DNA of 64,000 nt from Streptomyces albogriseolus (GCA_014650475.1 BMVA01000003.1:1-64000), one strand, 5' to 3'. Counted from the stretch's first letter, positions 16,074-25,191 are shown. A program made the numbers and translations. The notes: generated by a model from the letters alone, not told the origin.

Positions 16074-17486
16074 ATGGCTGCCCGTACCAAGACCTCCAAG
16101 GACCGTCCGTCCTACCGCTGCACCGAGTGCGGATGGCAGACGGCCAAGTGGCTCGGGCGGTGTCCCGAGTGCCAGGCCTGGGGGACGGTCGAGGAGTACG
16201 GTGCGGCGCCCGCGGTGCGGACGACCGCGCCGGGGCGGGTCACCACGTCCGCGCTGCCCATCGGGCAGGTCGACGGGCGGCAGGCCACCGCCCGCTCCAC
16301 GGGCGTGCCCGAGCTGGACCGGGTGCTCGGCGGCGGGCTGGTGCCCGGCGCCGTGGTGCTGGTCGCGGGCGAGCCGGGTGTGGGCAAGTCCACACTGCTG
16401 CTGGACGTCGCCGCCAAGTCCGCGAGCGACGAGCACCGCACCCTGTACGTCACGGGTGAGGAGTCGGCGAGTCAGGTCCGCCTGCGCGCCGACCGTATCC
16501 ACGCCATCGACGACCACCTCTATCTCGCCGCCGAGACGGATCTCTCCGCCGTCCTCGGGCACTTGGACGCGGTGAAGCCGTCGCTGCTGATCCTGGACTC
16601 GGTGCAGACGGTCGCGTCCCCCGAGATCGACGGCGCGCCGGGCGGCATGGCCCAGGTGCGCGAGGTGGCGGGCGCGCTGATCCGCGCCTCCAAGGAGCGC
16701 GGGATGTCCACGCTCCTCGTGGGACACGTCACCAAGGACGGCGCCATCGCGGGCCCCCGCCTCCTGGAGCACCTGGTGGACGTGGTGCTGCACTTCGAGG
16801 GCGACCGGCACGCCCGTCTGCGTCTGGTCCGCGGCGTCAAGAACCGCTACGGCACGACCGACGAGGTCGGCTGCTTCGAACTGCACGACGAGGGCATCAC
16901 GGGCCTCGCGGACCCGAGCGGACTTTTCCTGACCCGTCGTGACGAACCGGTCCCGGGCACCTGTCTGACCGTCACCCTGGAGGGCCGCCGCCCCCTGGTC
17001 GCCGAGGTGCAGGCGCTCACCGTGGACTCGCAGATCCCCTCCCCGCGCCGCACCACCTCAGGCCTGGAGACCTCCCGCGTCTCGATGATGCTGGCCGTGC
17101 TGGAACAGCGCGGCCGGATCAGCGCCTTGGGCAAAAGGGACATCTACTCCGCGACGGTCGGCGGCGTGAAGCTCTCCGAGCCGGCCGCGGACCTGGCCGT
17201 CGCGCTCGCCCTGGCGTCCGCCGCGAGCGACACCCCGCTGCCGAAGAACCTCGTCGCGATCGGCGAAGTCGGCCTCGCGGGCGAGGTGAGACGCGTCACG
17301 GGCGTGCAGCGCAGGCTCGCCGAGGCGCACCGTCTGGGCTTCACGCACGCCCTGGTGCCGGGCGACCCGGGCAAGGTTCCGGCGGGCATGCAGGTACGGG
17401 AAGTGGCGGACATAGGGGACGCGCTGCGGGTCCTTCCCCGCTCCCGTCGGCGAGAGGCCCCACGGGAGCCGGAGGACCGCCGGTAG
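16074..17486 (+). CDS. radA: DNA repair protein RadA
   Basis: RecA-like ATPase that helps branch migration of recombination intermediates. The 470-residue protein has an N-terminal C4 zinc finger (YRCTECGW ... GRCPECQAWG), Walker A GEPGVGKST, the RadA-specific KNRYG motif and a Lon-like C-terminal domain (AVALALASAASDTPLPKNLVAIGEVGLAGEVR). TACCTT lies six bases before the ATG at 16074, indicating a leaderless transcript; an in-frame TTG at 16068 is less likely. It is followed 69 bases later by disA, a pairing conserved in actinobacteria and Bacillus. Confidence 0.96.
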   Translation: MAARTKTSKDRPSYRCTECGWQTAKWLGRCPECQAWGTVEEYGAAPAVRTTAPGRVTTSALPIGQVDGRQATARSTGVPELDRVLGGGLVPGAVVLVAGEPGVGKSTLLLDVAAKSASDEHRTLYVTGEESASQVRLRADRIHAIDDHLYLAAETDLSAVLGHLDAVKPSLLILDSVQTVASPEIDGAPGGMAQVREVAGALIRASKERGMSTLLVGHVTKDGAIAGPRLLEHLVDVVLHFEGDRHARLRLVRGVKNRYGTTDEVGCFELHDEGITGLADPSGLFLTRRDEPVPGTCLTVTLEGRRPLVAEVQALTVDSQIPSPRRTTSGLETSRVSMMLAVLEQRGRISALGKRDIYSATVGGVKLSEPAADLAVALALASAASDTPLPKNLVAIGEVGLAGEVRRVTGVQRRLAEAHRLGFTHALVPGDPGKVPAGMQVREVADIGDALRVLPRSRRREAPREPEDRR

Positions 17487-17555
17487 ACTTTGCCCAGGTC
17501 TCGCCCGTCCGTACGAAGCGCGGGGGCGCCCAGAACCTGCGACCGGAGGAGTGCA

Positions 17556-18680
17556 GTGGCAGCCAACGACCGGGCAGCAGCTCCCGGAAAGTCCGGTGGG
17601 AGTGCCGGTTCCGATGGCCTGATGCGCGCCTCGCTGAGCGCCGTGGCGCCTGGTACCGCCCTGCGTGACGGCCTGGAGCGCGTGCTCCGCGGCAACACGG
17701 GCGGGCTCATCGTGCTCGGCTCGGACAAGACCGTCGAGGCGCTGTGCAGCGGCGGCTTCGTGCTGGACGTGGAGTTCACCGCGACCCGGCTGCGCGAGCT
17801 GTGCAAGCTGGACGGCGGCATCGTGCTGTCCTCCGACCTGTCGAAGATCCTGCGCGCCGGCGTCCAGCTGGTGCCGGACCCGACGATCCCCACCGAGGAG
17901 ACCGGCACCCGGCACCGCACCGCCGACCGCGTCTCCAAGCAGGTCGGCTTCCCTGTGGTCTCCGTCTCCCAGTCGATGCGGCTGATCGCCCTGTACGTCG
18001 ACGGACAGCGCCGCGTCCTGGAGGACTCGGCGGCGATCCTGTCCCGCGCCAACCAGGCCCTCGCCACCCTGGAGCGGTACAAGCTCCGCCTCGACGAGGT
18101 CGCGGGCACGCTGTCCGCGCTGGAGATCGAGGATCTGGTGACAGTCCGGGACGTCTCCGCGGTCGCCCAGCGACTGGAGATGGTGCGCCGCATCGCCACC
18201 GAAATCGCCGAATACGTGGTCGAACTGGGCACCGACGGCCGCCTTCTCGCCCTCCAGCTCGACGAGTTGATCGCGGGCGTGGAGCCGGAGCGCGAACTGG
18301 TCGTGCGGGACTACGTCCCCGAGCCGACCGCGAAGCGCTCCCGCACGGTCGACGAGGCGCTGCACGAGCTGGACGCACTCACCCACGCGGAGCTGCTGGA
18401 GCTGCCGACGGTGGCGCGGGCGCTCGGGTACACCGGCTCCCCGGAGACCCTGGACTCGGCGGTGTCGCCGCGCGGCTTCCGCCTGCTGGCGAAGGTGCCG
18501 CGGCTGCCCGGTGCGATCATCGACCGCCTGGTGGAGCACTTCGGCGGACTGCAGAAGCTGCTGGCCGCGAGCGTGGACGACCTCCAGACGGTGGACGGCG
18601 TCGGCGAGGCCCGCGCCCGCAGCGTCCGCGAGGGCCTCTCCCGCCTGGCGGAAAGCAGCATCCTCGAACGCTACGTGTAG
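17556..18680 (+). CDS. disA: DNA integrity scanning diadenylate cyclase DisA
   Basis: Makes cyclic di-AMP from two ATP and scans DNA for branched structures. The 374-residue protein has the DAC domain with DGGIVLS and GTRHRTADR (about 118-126), a helical spine, and a C-terminal helix-hairpin-helix DNA-binding domain ([32 protein letters not shown]). The GTG at 17556 follows GGAGGAG at good spacing. A TAGACT at about 17484-17489, overlapping the radA stop codon, could be its own -10 box. RadA is known to restrain DisA in other bacteria, so the neighbouring gene may act on it. Confidence 0.96.
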   Translation: MAANDRAAAPGKSGGSAGSDGLMRASLSAVAPGTALRDGLERVLRGNTGGLIVLGSDKTVEALCSGGFVLDVEFTATRLRELCKLDGGIVLSSDLSKILRAGVQLVPDPTIPTEETGTRHRTADRVSKQVGFPVVSVSQSMRLIALYVDGQRRVLEDSAAILSRANQALATLERYKLRLDEVAGTLSALEIEDLVTVRDVSAVAQRLEMVRRIATEIAEYVVELGTDGRLLALQLDELIAGVEPERELVVRDYVPEPTAKRSRTVDEALHELDALTHAELLELPTVARALGYTGSPETLDSAVSPRGFRLLAKVPRLPGAIIDRLVEHFGGLQKLLAASVDDLQTVDGVGEARARSVREGLSRLAESSILERYV

Positions 18681-18684
18681 GAGA

Positions 18685-18757
18685 GCGCCCCGAAAGGGGC
18701 GCGGGGAACTGCGCGACCAGCCCCCACCGGCCCGCAGGTGAACGCGAACCGCAGTCC
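18685..18757 (+). repeat. Streptomyces-type intergenic repeat with terminator hairpin after disA
   Basis: GCGCCCC (18685-18691), GAAA loop, GGGGCGC (18696-18702) form a compact hairpin directly after disA. The following GCGGGGAACTGCGCGACCAG and a C-rich tail resemble a motif I recall at the ends of many Streptomyces genes, so it is probably both a terminator and a dispersed repeat. Confidence 0.65.
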
Positions 18758-18764
18758 GCAGGCC

Positions 18765-19649
18765 CTAGTCGGCCTTCAGCACGAACGACGTCCGCACCTT
18801 CTCGAACCCAGGCGCCTTCGCCTCGACCAGATACGTCCCCGGCTTGGCCGCCCCCGACTTGGGCGTCGCACACTCCGCCGCACTCGGCTTCCGGTCCCAC
18901 GTCACGGTGTACGTGATGCTCTCCCCGGCCGGCACCCGGAACGCCAGACTGCGCGCGCCCTTGGGGCAGTCGTCCGACGCCCAGAACGTGTCGTCGTCCG
19001 TGGCCTGGGACACCGTCAGCACCGTCCGCTCGGCCCCGAGATCGATCTTGCAGTCGGCCCCCGACGTGTTCCGCGCGGTGAGCAGGAACGTGGGCGTGTC
19101 CGCCGGCCCGTACGTGTTGCGCTCGCTGCGCAGGCTGAAACGCACCGCGCTCGCCGAGCAGTTGGGCAGTCCTGACCCGGATCCGGCCGGCAGCGCGTCA
19201 CCCGCGCCGACCCCCGCGGACGTACCGCCCTCGGAGCCGCCGCCGGCGCTGCCGCCCGCGCCGCCGCTGCCCGCACCGCCCGCGCCTCCGGCGCCCGCGG
19301 AGTCCGCGGGGTCCGCGGGGTCGCCGTCACCGCCCTCGTCGTCGGAGCCGGAACCGGAGGAACCGCCGGAGCCGTCGCCCGACCCCTCCGACCCACCGCC
19401 GCCCGTCTCGTCGCGTCCGCCCGGCGCCTGACTGATCGCGGGGCCCGAACCGGACGGTCCCGGGGTGATGGAGGGCGCGGGATTCTTGCCGTTGGCGCCG
19501 TTGTCCGAGCCGTTGCCGTTCCCGTCGGCGGAGACCACGACCCAGGTGATCAACAACGCCAACAGGGCGAGCAGGGACAGCAGTACGGCCCTCCGACGCC
19601 AGTAGATGGAGGAGGGAAGCGGCCCGACCGGATTGCGCAGAGATCCCAC
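18765..19649 (-). CDS. Membrane-anchored protein with Gly/Ser-rich linker and external beta domain
   Basis: A 294-residue protein with a short cytoplasmic start, one membrane helix (RRRAVLLSLLALLALLITWVVVS, about 17-38), a long low-complexity linker of Gly, Ser, Asp and Pro, and a C-terminal domain of about 120 residues with four cysteines (LPNCSAS, ADCKID, DDCPKG, AECATP). That domain resembles an immunoglobulin-like secreted module. The GTG at 19649 lies seven bases after TACAGT, so the mRNA is probably leaderless. Function unknown; it converges on disA. Confidence 0.78.
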   Translation of the reverse strand: MGSLRNPVGPLPSSIYWRRRAVLLSLLALLALLITWVVVSADGNGNGSDNGANGKNPAPSITPGPSGSGPAISQAPGGRDETGGGGSEGSGDGSGGSSGSGSDDEGGDGDPADPADSAGAGGAGGAGSGGAGGSAGGGSEGGTSAGVGAGDALPAGSGSGLPNCSASAVRFSLRSERNTYGPADTPTFLLTARNTSGADCKIDLGAERTVLTVSQATDDDTFWASDDCPKGARSLAFRVPAGESITYTVTWDRKPSAAECATPKSGAAKPGTYLVEAKAPGFEKVRTSFVLKAD

Positions 19650-19823
19650 GGCGCAAACTGTACGAGAGATCCGAGCGTTCGCTTGTCCCACCCGCCGCTC
19701 AGCGCGCAACTTTTCCGGATCATCATCCCGGTAACCGGCCGCACACCCCTGTCTTTCGTCAGGTACACCACCCGACGATCGCTGGGTGTGACCGTTCCGG
19801 CCGCTCCCTTACGGTCGGTGACC

Positions 19824-20468
19824 ATGGACTTTGTGGACAGCGGGCTGTACCGCGACATCACCGACCATGCGCACGACGCCCCGGCGTGGCTGCGGCACAC
19901 GGCCGAGATCGGTACGGAGGCCGGACTCCTCGTGTTCGTAGGGCTGTTCGCCCTCGGGTGGTGGCGCGCACGGCACTCCGACACCCGCGCGTTCGCGATC
20001 GCGGTCCTTGCACCCCTGGCCACGGCTGTGGCGTACGTCTGCAGCGAGGTCCTCAAGTCCGTGGTGACGGAGGAGCGTCCGTGCCGTGCGGTGACCGGAG
20101 CCGCCCCCTCGCTGGCGGAGTGCCCGCCGTACGGCGACTGGTCGTTCCCGAGCAACCACGCCACCATCGCCGGCGCCTCGGCCGCGGCACTGGTCCTGGT
20201 GCGCCGGACCCTGATCCTGCTGACCGCCCCGCTGGCTCTGCTCGCCGCGTTCTCACGGGTGTTCGTCGGCGTGCACTACCCGCACGACGTGGTCGCGGGT
20301 CTGCTGCTGGGCGCCGCCGTCGCGCCGGCCGTCGTCGCCCTGGCCACCCGGCCCGCGACCCGGCTCGCGGGAGCCGTGCGCGGCTCGACGGCGCCCGTCG
20401 TGCGGTGGATCACCGGCCCGGGCCCGCGGTCCGCCGGTCTCCCCTACGCGTCGCACCGGCGACGCTGA
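19824..20468 (+). CDS. PAP2-family membrane phosphatase
   Basis: A 214-residue integral membrane enzyme with all three PAP2 motifs: KSVVTEERP, the PSGH-like SFPSNHAT, and SRVFVGVHYPHDV. These supply the phosphate-binding Arg residues and the catalytic His. It may dephosphorylate undecaprenyl diphosphate or a phosphatidic-type lipid at the outer face of the membrane. The ATG at 19824 is chosen because the protein starts before the first helix there; upstream codons to 19683 overlap the divergent gene's promoter. TACGGT lies eight bases upstream of the ATG. Confidence 0.9.
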   Translation: MDFVDSGLYRDITDHAHDAPAWLRHTAEIGTEAGLLVFVGLFALGWWRARHSDTRAFAIAVLAPLATAVAYVCSEVLKSVVTEERPCRAVTGAAPSLAECPPYGDWSFPSNHATIAGASAAALVLVRRTLILLTAPLALLAAFSRVFVGVHYPHDVVAGLLLGAAVAPAVVALATRPATRLAGAVRGSTAPVVRWITGPGPRSAGLPYASHRRR

Positions 20469-20475
20469 CCGCCCG

Positions 20476-21141
20476 TCACCTGTCCACCAGCCCCGCCTCG
20501 TACGCGACGATCGCCGCCTGTACGCGATTGCGCACGCCGAGCCGGTCCAGGACCGCGCTCACATACGCCTTCACCGTGCCCTCGACGAGGTGCAGCCGGG
20601 CGGCGATCTCCGGGTTGGACAGTCCGGCCCCGACCAGGCCGAGCACCTCCCGTTCGCGCGGGCTGAGCGCAGCCGCCCGGGCCCGCGCCTCCGCCTCACG
20701 GGCGAGCCGCCCGCCGCCGTCGGACCCGCCGAGCCCTTCGATCACGTACCGGGCCACCGTGGGCGACAGGAAGGCCGCGCCGCCCGCCACCGCCCGTACG
20801 CCCGCGAGGAGTTCGTACGGGTCGCCCGACTTCAGCAGGAAGCCGGTGGCGCCGCCGGCCAGCGCCCGTGCCACGTAGGCGCGTTCGGAGAACGTGGTGA
20901 GGACGGCGACGGCCGTGCCGGGGACGGTGCGGACGATCTCCTCGGCCGCCGCGAGCCCGTCCAGGCGGGGCATGCGGACGTCCAGCAGGGCCACGTCGGG
21001 GCGGTGCGCGCGGGCCAGTTCGACGGCCTCGCGGCCGTCGCCCGCCTCGGCGACGACCTCCGCCTCGCCGCCGCTGTCCAGGATGGCGCGCACCCCGGCC
21101 CGCACCATCGCCTCGTCGTCGGCCAGCAGGACCCGGATCAT
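20476..21141 (-). CDS. NarL/LuxR-type response regulator
   Basis: A 221-residue DNA-binding response regulator. The receiver has the acidic pair DDE at 8-10, the phospho-acceptor Asp in VALLDVRMPRLDG, and the conserved Lys in FLLKSGDP. The C-terminal helix-turn-helix is LSPREREVLGLVGAGLSNPEIAARLHLVEGTVKAYVSAVLDRLGVRNR. Its start overlaps the kinase stop by four bases, so the pair is co-translated. Confidence 0.93.
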   Translation of the reverse strand: MIRVLLADDEAMVRAGVRAILDSGGEAEVVAEAGDGREAVELARAHRPDVALLDVRMPRLDGLAAAEEIVRTVPGTAVAVLTTFSERAYVARALAGGATGFLLKSGDPYELLAGVRAVAGGAAFLSPTVARYVIEGLGGSDGGGRLAREAEARARAAALSPREREVLGLVGAGLSNPEIAARLHLVEGTVKAYVSAVLDRLGVRNRVQAAIVAYEAGLVDR

Positions 21142-22697
21142 CGTGTGAACTCCTCGTGCACGGAACTCTGTTGGCCGCCCACGCGCGGGACGACGTCCTT
21201 GGCGGCCAGGCGGCCCTCGTCGTCGAAGCAGAGCCGGTAGTGGTCGACGGAGACGAACAGCTCGCCGCTCGCACGGTAGTAGCGGCAGTCGGCGCCCTCG
21301 GGCGGGGCGGGGGCGCGGTCGGCCGGCGGGTCCTGGACCTGCCGGTCGGGCAGGTCCAGGGCGGTGCGCGGCATGCCGGGGCGGAGGGCGGCGTAGGCGG
21401 CGGGTTCCAGCACCGCGTGCGTCTCGGTGTACGCGTACCAGCCGGCCGCCGCCGCGACCAGGGCGACGCCCGCGCCCGCGGCGGCCCCCAGGGCGGTCGC
21501 CACCCGGCGGCGGGCGCGGGTGAAGGGCGCGGAGGGCGCACGGGACGGCGCCGGGGGCCCGGCCGCCCGCTCCGGGACGCGGGCCCGCACCCGGTACCCG
21601 CCGCCGTGCGGGCCCGCCTCGAAGGTCCCGCCGACCGCCGTGACGGCCGCGCGCAGCCCGCGCAGTCCCGAACCGCCCCCGGAGGGCGCCGGACTCGGTT
21701 GTGTGGCAGTCCCGTTGGTGACGGTGACGGTCGCTGCGGGGCCGCCGGTCAGCTCCACGACGACGGGCGCGCCCGGTGCGTGCCGGGCCGCGTTGGTCAG
21801 CGCCTCCCGGGCCACGCGGTACAGCAGCCGCTCGGCGACCCCGCCCGGCTCCACCGGCCGTCCACCGGTCTCGCAGCGCACCGGCAGCCCGGACTCGGCC
21901 GCGCGGGCGACGAGCTGTCCCACGGTCTCCCCGGCCGGAGCGAGGGGGAGCGGCTCGTCGGCGTCCTCGCGCAGCACGCCGATGATGCGGTGCAGCCGGT
22001 CCGTGGCGTCCGCGGCCGCCGCGCGCAGGTCGGCCGCCGCCGCCCGGTGCCGTTCGGGCAGGTCCGGCGCCACCTGGAGGACGCCCGCCCGCAGCGCGAG
22101 CAGGCTCAGCTCGTGGCCGAGGGAGTCGTGCATGTCCTGCGCGATGCGCGCCCGCTCGCGCAGCCGCGCCCGCTCCTCGGCGAACCGCTGCTTCTCCTCC
22201 AGCCGGGCCGCCCGCAGCCAGCCGGCGGCGGTCAGCTCACGGCTCTGCCGCCAGTAGCGCCCGCCCAGCCAGGGCAGGACACCCCCGAAGAGGAGGGTGC
22301 CGGTCATCACCAGCCACGGCGGGACCGGATCGCCGCCACCCAGCGCGATCCGCACGGTGCCGACGGCGGCCACGGCGGCGAAGCTCAGTGCGGCGGGCCC
22401 GGTGCGCTCCGCCCGCAGCCCGAGCAGCACGGCGAACACGGCGAGCGCGGGGCCGTAGGAGAGGCTGAACAGCGCGGGCGCGTCGGCCAGGCACAGCGCC
22501 GCCGTCAGGGCGAACGCGGTGAGGGGACGCCGACGGGCGAGGGCGGTGGCGACGGCGAGCACGCCCGCCCCGGCCGTCTGCTGCCACAGGGGGCGCGGCT
22601 CGTTCAGCCCGAGCCGGTCGGCGCACACCCCTGGGAGGACGAGCCCCGCCCAGAGCAGACAGCGGCCGGCGAGCGCGGCGGTACGGGCACGGTCCAT
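21138..22697 (-). CDS. Sensor histidine kinase with an extra C-terminal membrane domain
   Basis: A 519-residue DesK/NarX-type kinase. Several N-terminal membrane helices (about 1-140) are followed by the HisKA_3 phospho-acceptor RIAQDMHDSLGHELS and an ATPase domain ending GSGLRGLRAAVTAVGGTFEAGPHGGGYRVRARVP. Unusually, about 150 further residues follow: a Pro-rich linker, a membrane helix (VATALGAAAGAGVALVAAAAGWYAY) and a domain with LRPGMPRTALDLP and DCRYYRASGELFVSVDHYRLCFDDEGRL, which would lie outside the cell. The partner is the regulator encoded immediately downstream. Confidence 0.9.
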   Translation of the reverse strand: MDRARTAALAGRCLLWAGLVLPGVCADRLGLNEPRPLWQQTAGAGVLAVATALARRRPLTAFALTAALCLADAPALFSLSYGPALAVFAVLLGLRAERTGPAALSFAAVAAVGTVRIALGGGDPVPPWLVMTGTLLFGGVLPWLGGRYWRQSRELTAAGWLRAARLEEKQRFAEERARLRERARIAQDMHDSLGHELSLLALRAGVLQVAPDLPERHRAAAADLRAAAADATDRLHRIIGVLREDADEPLPLAPAGETVGQLVARAAESGLPVRCETGGRPVEPGGVAERLLYRVAREALTNAARHAPGAPVVVELTGGPAATVTVTNGTATQPSPAPSGGGSGLRGLRAAVTAVGGTFEAGPHGGGYRVRARVPERAAGPPAPSRAPSAPFTRARRRVATALGAAAGAGVALVAAAAGWYAYTETHAVLEPAAYAALRPGMPRTALDLPDRQVQDPPADRAPAPPEGADCRYYRASGELFVSVDHYRLCFDDEGRLAAKDVVPRVGGQQSSVHEEFTR

Positions 22698-22853
22698 GCG
22701 CCCGACGCTACAAGCGCCCGCCGGACCCCCGCCCCTGCCGATCGTCAGGTCCCGTGTCACCTTCCGGCCGGGATGTGGGTCTGATCCGAACGAAGGGCCC
22801 TGCCCGTGGCGCTCGGCCGTCCTCGGGGCCCGGCGTGGCAGGATCGACGGGTC

Positions 22854-23789
22854 ATGACTGCTCCCACGAAGCCTCCGTACGGCACCGCCGCCGATTCCGT
22901 GTCCGAGCGTGCTCCCGGTGAGCCGCTGCACTCCCCCGTCATCGACTGGTTCGACGAGCACGCCCGGGACCTTCCGTGGCGGCGCCCGGAGGCCGGCGCG
23001 TGGGGGGTGATGGTCAGTGAGTTCATGCTGCAGCAGACCCCGGTCAACCGGGTGCTGCCCGTCTACGAACAGTGGATGGCCCGATGGCCGCGCCCCGCCG
23101 ACCTCGCCGCCGAGGCGCCCGGCGAGGCCGTCCGCGCCTGGGGCCGGCTCGGCTACCCGCGCCGCGCCCTGCGGCTGCACGGAGCCGCCGTGGCCATAAC
23201 GGAACGGCACGGCGGCGACGTCCCCTCGGACCACGCCCAACTGCTCGCACTGCCCGGCATCGGCGAGTACACCGCCGCGGCCGTGGCGTCGTTCGCCTAC
23301 GGACAGCGGCACGCGGTGCTCGACACCAACGTCCGCCGGGTGTTCGCGCGCGCGGTCAGCGGCACGCAGTACCCGCCGAACGCCACCACCGCCGCCGAGC
23401 GCCGGCTCGCCCGCGCGCTGCTGCCGGAGGACGCGGCCACGGCCGCCCGGTGGGCCGCCGCCTCCATGGAGCTGGGCGCGCTGGTGTGCACGGCGAAGAA
23501 CGAGGCGTGCCACCGCTGCCCGATCGCCGCGCAGTGCGCCTGGCGGCTCGCCGGCAAGCCCGCGCACGAGGGTCCGCCGCGCCGCGGGCAGACGTACGCG
23601 GGCACCGACCGGCAGGTGCGCGGCCGGCTGCTGGCGGTGCTGCGCGAGGCGCACGGGCCGGTGCCGCAGGCGGCGCTGGACCGGGTGTGGCACGAGCCGG
23701 TGCAGCGCGCCCGCGCGCTGGACGGCCTGGTGTCCGACGGTCTGGTGGAGCCGATGCCGGGCGGCCTGTACCGGCTGCCGCTGAGCTGA
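22854..23789 (+). CDS. mutY: A/G-specific adenine glycosylase
   Basis: Removes adenine mispaired with 8-oxoguanine. The 311-residue protein has the catalytic Glu in VSEFMLQQTPV, the helix-hairpin-helix LPGIGEYTAAAVASFAYG, catalytic Asp in VLDTNVRRVF, and the iron-sulfur cluster loop VCTAKNEACHRCPIAAQC with C-x6-C-x2-C-x5-C spacing. It is shorter than E. coli MutY and lacks most of the C-terminal NUDIX-like 8-oxoG recognition domain, as usual for actinobacterial forms. The ATG at 22854 is preferred over a frame extending to 22806. Divergent from the histidine kinase. Confidence 0.93.
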   Translation: MTAPTKPPYGTAADSVSERAPGEPLHSPVIDWFDEHARDLPWRRPEAGAWGVMVSEFMLQQTPVNRVLPVYEQWMARWPRPADLAAEAPGEAVRAWGRLGYPRRALRLHGAAVAITERHGGDVPSDHAQLLALPGIGEYTAAAVASFAYGQRHAVLDTNVRRVFARAVSGTQYPPNATTAAERRLARALLPEDAATAARWAAASMELGALVCTAKNEACHRCPIAAQCAWRLAGKPAHEGPPRRGQTYAGTDRQVRGRLLAVLREAHGPVPQAALDRVWHEPVQRARALDGLVSDGLVEPMPGGLYRLPLS

Positions 23790-23884
23790 GCCAGGGTCGT
23801 CCCGATCACCTCGCCGCTTCGTCCCGTTCGTCCCTCCGTTACACAACCGACGGGCACCCGAGGGCTGCCCGCAGGGTGCTCCGC

Positions 23885-23937
23885 ACAGTGCCGTGACAAC
23901 GCCTCCGTAGTTTCGGTCGCGTGCTCGACCTGAGCAC
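23885..23937 (+). promoter_or_regulatory. Probable sigE operon promoter with downstream palindrome
   Basis: TAGTTT at 23908-23913 is a good -10 candidate in the 220-base gap before sigE; the -35 position (23885-23890) is not consensus, which fits an activator-dependent promoter. A palindrome GTGCTC-GACCT-GAGCAC (23921-23937) lies just downstream. In S. coelicolor the sigE promoter requires CseB; which bases CseB contacts here cannot be read directly. Confidence 0.5.
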
Positions 23938-24010
23938 GACGAGACGGATCACGAGCGGTACGGCCGGCCCGCGGGGGCGGGCCGGAACGGGGACCGGAAG
24001 GCGGTACACC

Positions 24011-24550
24011 ATGGCGAAGGGCGAGGTGCTCGAGTTCGAGGAGTACGTCCGCACCCGGCAGGACGCGCTGCTGCGCAGCGCCCGGCGCCTGGTCCCGGAC
24101 CCCGTCGAGGCGCAGGACCTGCTGCAGACCGCGCTGGTGCGCACGTACCGCCGCTGGGAGACCATCGAGGACAAGCGGCTGGCCGACGCCTATCTGCGCC
24201 GCGTCATGATCAACACGCGGACGGAGTGGTGGCGGGCGCGCAAGCTGGAGGAGGTGCCCACCGAGCAGCTCCCCGAGTCCCGTGTGGAGGACGCCACCGA
24301 GCAGTACGCGGACCGCGCCCTGCTGATGGACGTGCTGAAGGTCCTCGCCCCGAAGCAGCGCAGCGTCGTGGTGCTGCGACACTGGGAGCAGATGTCCACG
24401 GACGAGACGGCCGCCGCACTCGGCATGTCGGCCGGAACGGTCAAGAGCACGCTGCACCGGGCGCTGGCACGGCTTCGCGAGGAGCTGGAGTCCCGCGAGT
24501 CGGACGCACGCGCGCTGGAGCGTGAGGAGCGGGAGCGTTGCGCGGCCTGA
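24011..24550 (+). CDS. sigE: ECF sigma factor SigE (cell-envelope stress)
   Basis: A 179-residue sigma factor, close in sequence to what I recall of S. coelicolor SigE. Region 2 contains LLRSARRLVPDPVEAQDLLQTALVRTYRRWETI and YLRRVMINTRTEWWRARK; region 4 contains LKVLAPKQRSVVVLRHWEQMSTDETAAALGMSAGTVKSTLHRALARLR. SigE directs genes for cell-envelope repair under antibiotic and lysozyme stress. The ATG at 24011 follows GGAAGGCGG. It is first in a four-gene operon and overlaps cseA by 13 bases. Confidence 0.96.
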   Translation: MAKGEVLEFEEYVRTRQDALLRSARRLVPDPVEAQDLLQTALVRTYRRWETIEDKRLADAYLRRVMINTRTEWWRARKLEEVPTEQLPESRVEDATEQYADRALLMDVLKVLAPKQRSVVVLRHWEQMSTDETAAALGMSAGTVKSTLHRALARLREELESRESDARALEREERERCAA

Positions 24551-25191
24551 CCGGTGCGGGGCCCGTACGGGCCCGGTCCACCGCCCGGACGGCGAGCACG
24601 GCGACGGCCGTGCTCGCCGCCGCTGTGCTGTTCGCGGGCGGATGCGGCGCGAGCGGCACCGGCGCCCGGGACGAGGGCCCGGCGCGCGTGGACGGCGGGG
24701 CCGGCCCGGCCTCCCCCGCGACCGCGCCGACGCCGACGCCGGACCGGGTCGACGCGGTGCGGCTGATCAAGGGGGACCCTGCCGTCTCGGCCGAGGTGAA
24801 GCGGGAGCTGAAGCCCTGCGTCGCCGACGAGTACCCGGTGGACGTCAGCTACGGCAACCTCACCGGAGAGGCCCGCGACGACGTCGTCGTCAACGTGCTG
24901 ACCTGCGGTGACGCCGTCGGTATCGGCGCGTACGTGTACCGGCCCCAGGGCGACGGCTACGTCAACGTGTTCAGCGCGGAGGAGCCGCCGGTCTACGCCG
25001 AGATGGACCGCGGGGACCTGGTGGTGACCAAGCAGGTCTACGACCGCGGCGACCCGGTGTCGAGCCCGTCCGGCGAGGTCGTGATCACGTACCGCTGGAT
25101 CTCGGGCCGGTTCGCCGAGAAGTACCGCACCCACAACGAGTACGGGCCGGTGGCCGGCGCGGTGCCGACACCGGCGCCGGAAGAAGGCTGA
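24538..25191 (+). CDS. cseA: Lipoprotein CseA, negative modulator of the SigE system
   Basis: A 217-residue exported lipoprotein. After an Arg-rich start, a hydrophobic stretch (TATAVLAAAVLFAGGC) ends in a lipobox-like AGGC, so the mature protein would be anchored outside the membrane. The rest has no enzyme motif. In S. coelicolor CseA dampens sigE expression, probably by acting on the CseC sensor. The likely start is TTG at 24538, which overlaps the end of sigE and would couple translation. The lipobox is imperfect at -3 (Ala instead of Leu). Confidence 0.92.
   Translation: MRGLTGAGPVRARSTARTASTATAVLAAAVLFAGGCGASGTGARDEGPARVDGGAGPASPATAPTPTPDRVDAVRLIKGDPAVSAEVKRELKPCVADEYPVDVSYGNLTGEARDDVVVNVLTCGDAVGIGAYVYRPQGDGYVNVFSAEEPPVYAEMDRGDLVVTKQVYDRGDPVSSPSGEVVITYRWISGRFAEKYRTHNEYGPVAGAVPTPAPEEG

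Noticed and set aside
18685..18757. Mobile element or transposon end after disA
   Set aside because: The sequence is a short hairpin plus a motif common at Streptomyces gene ends; no transposase or target duplication is present.
19100..19450. Frameshift or degraded gene in the Gly/Ser-rich membrane protein
   Set aside because: Frame is continuous and the low-complexity linker is typical of secreted Streptomyces proteins.
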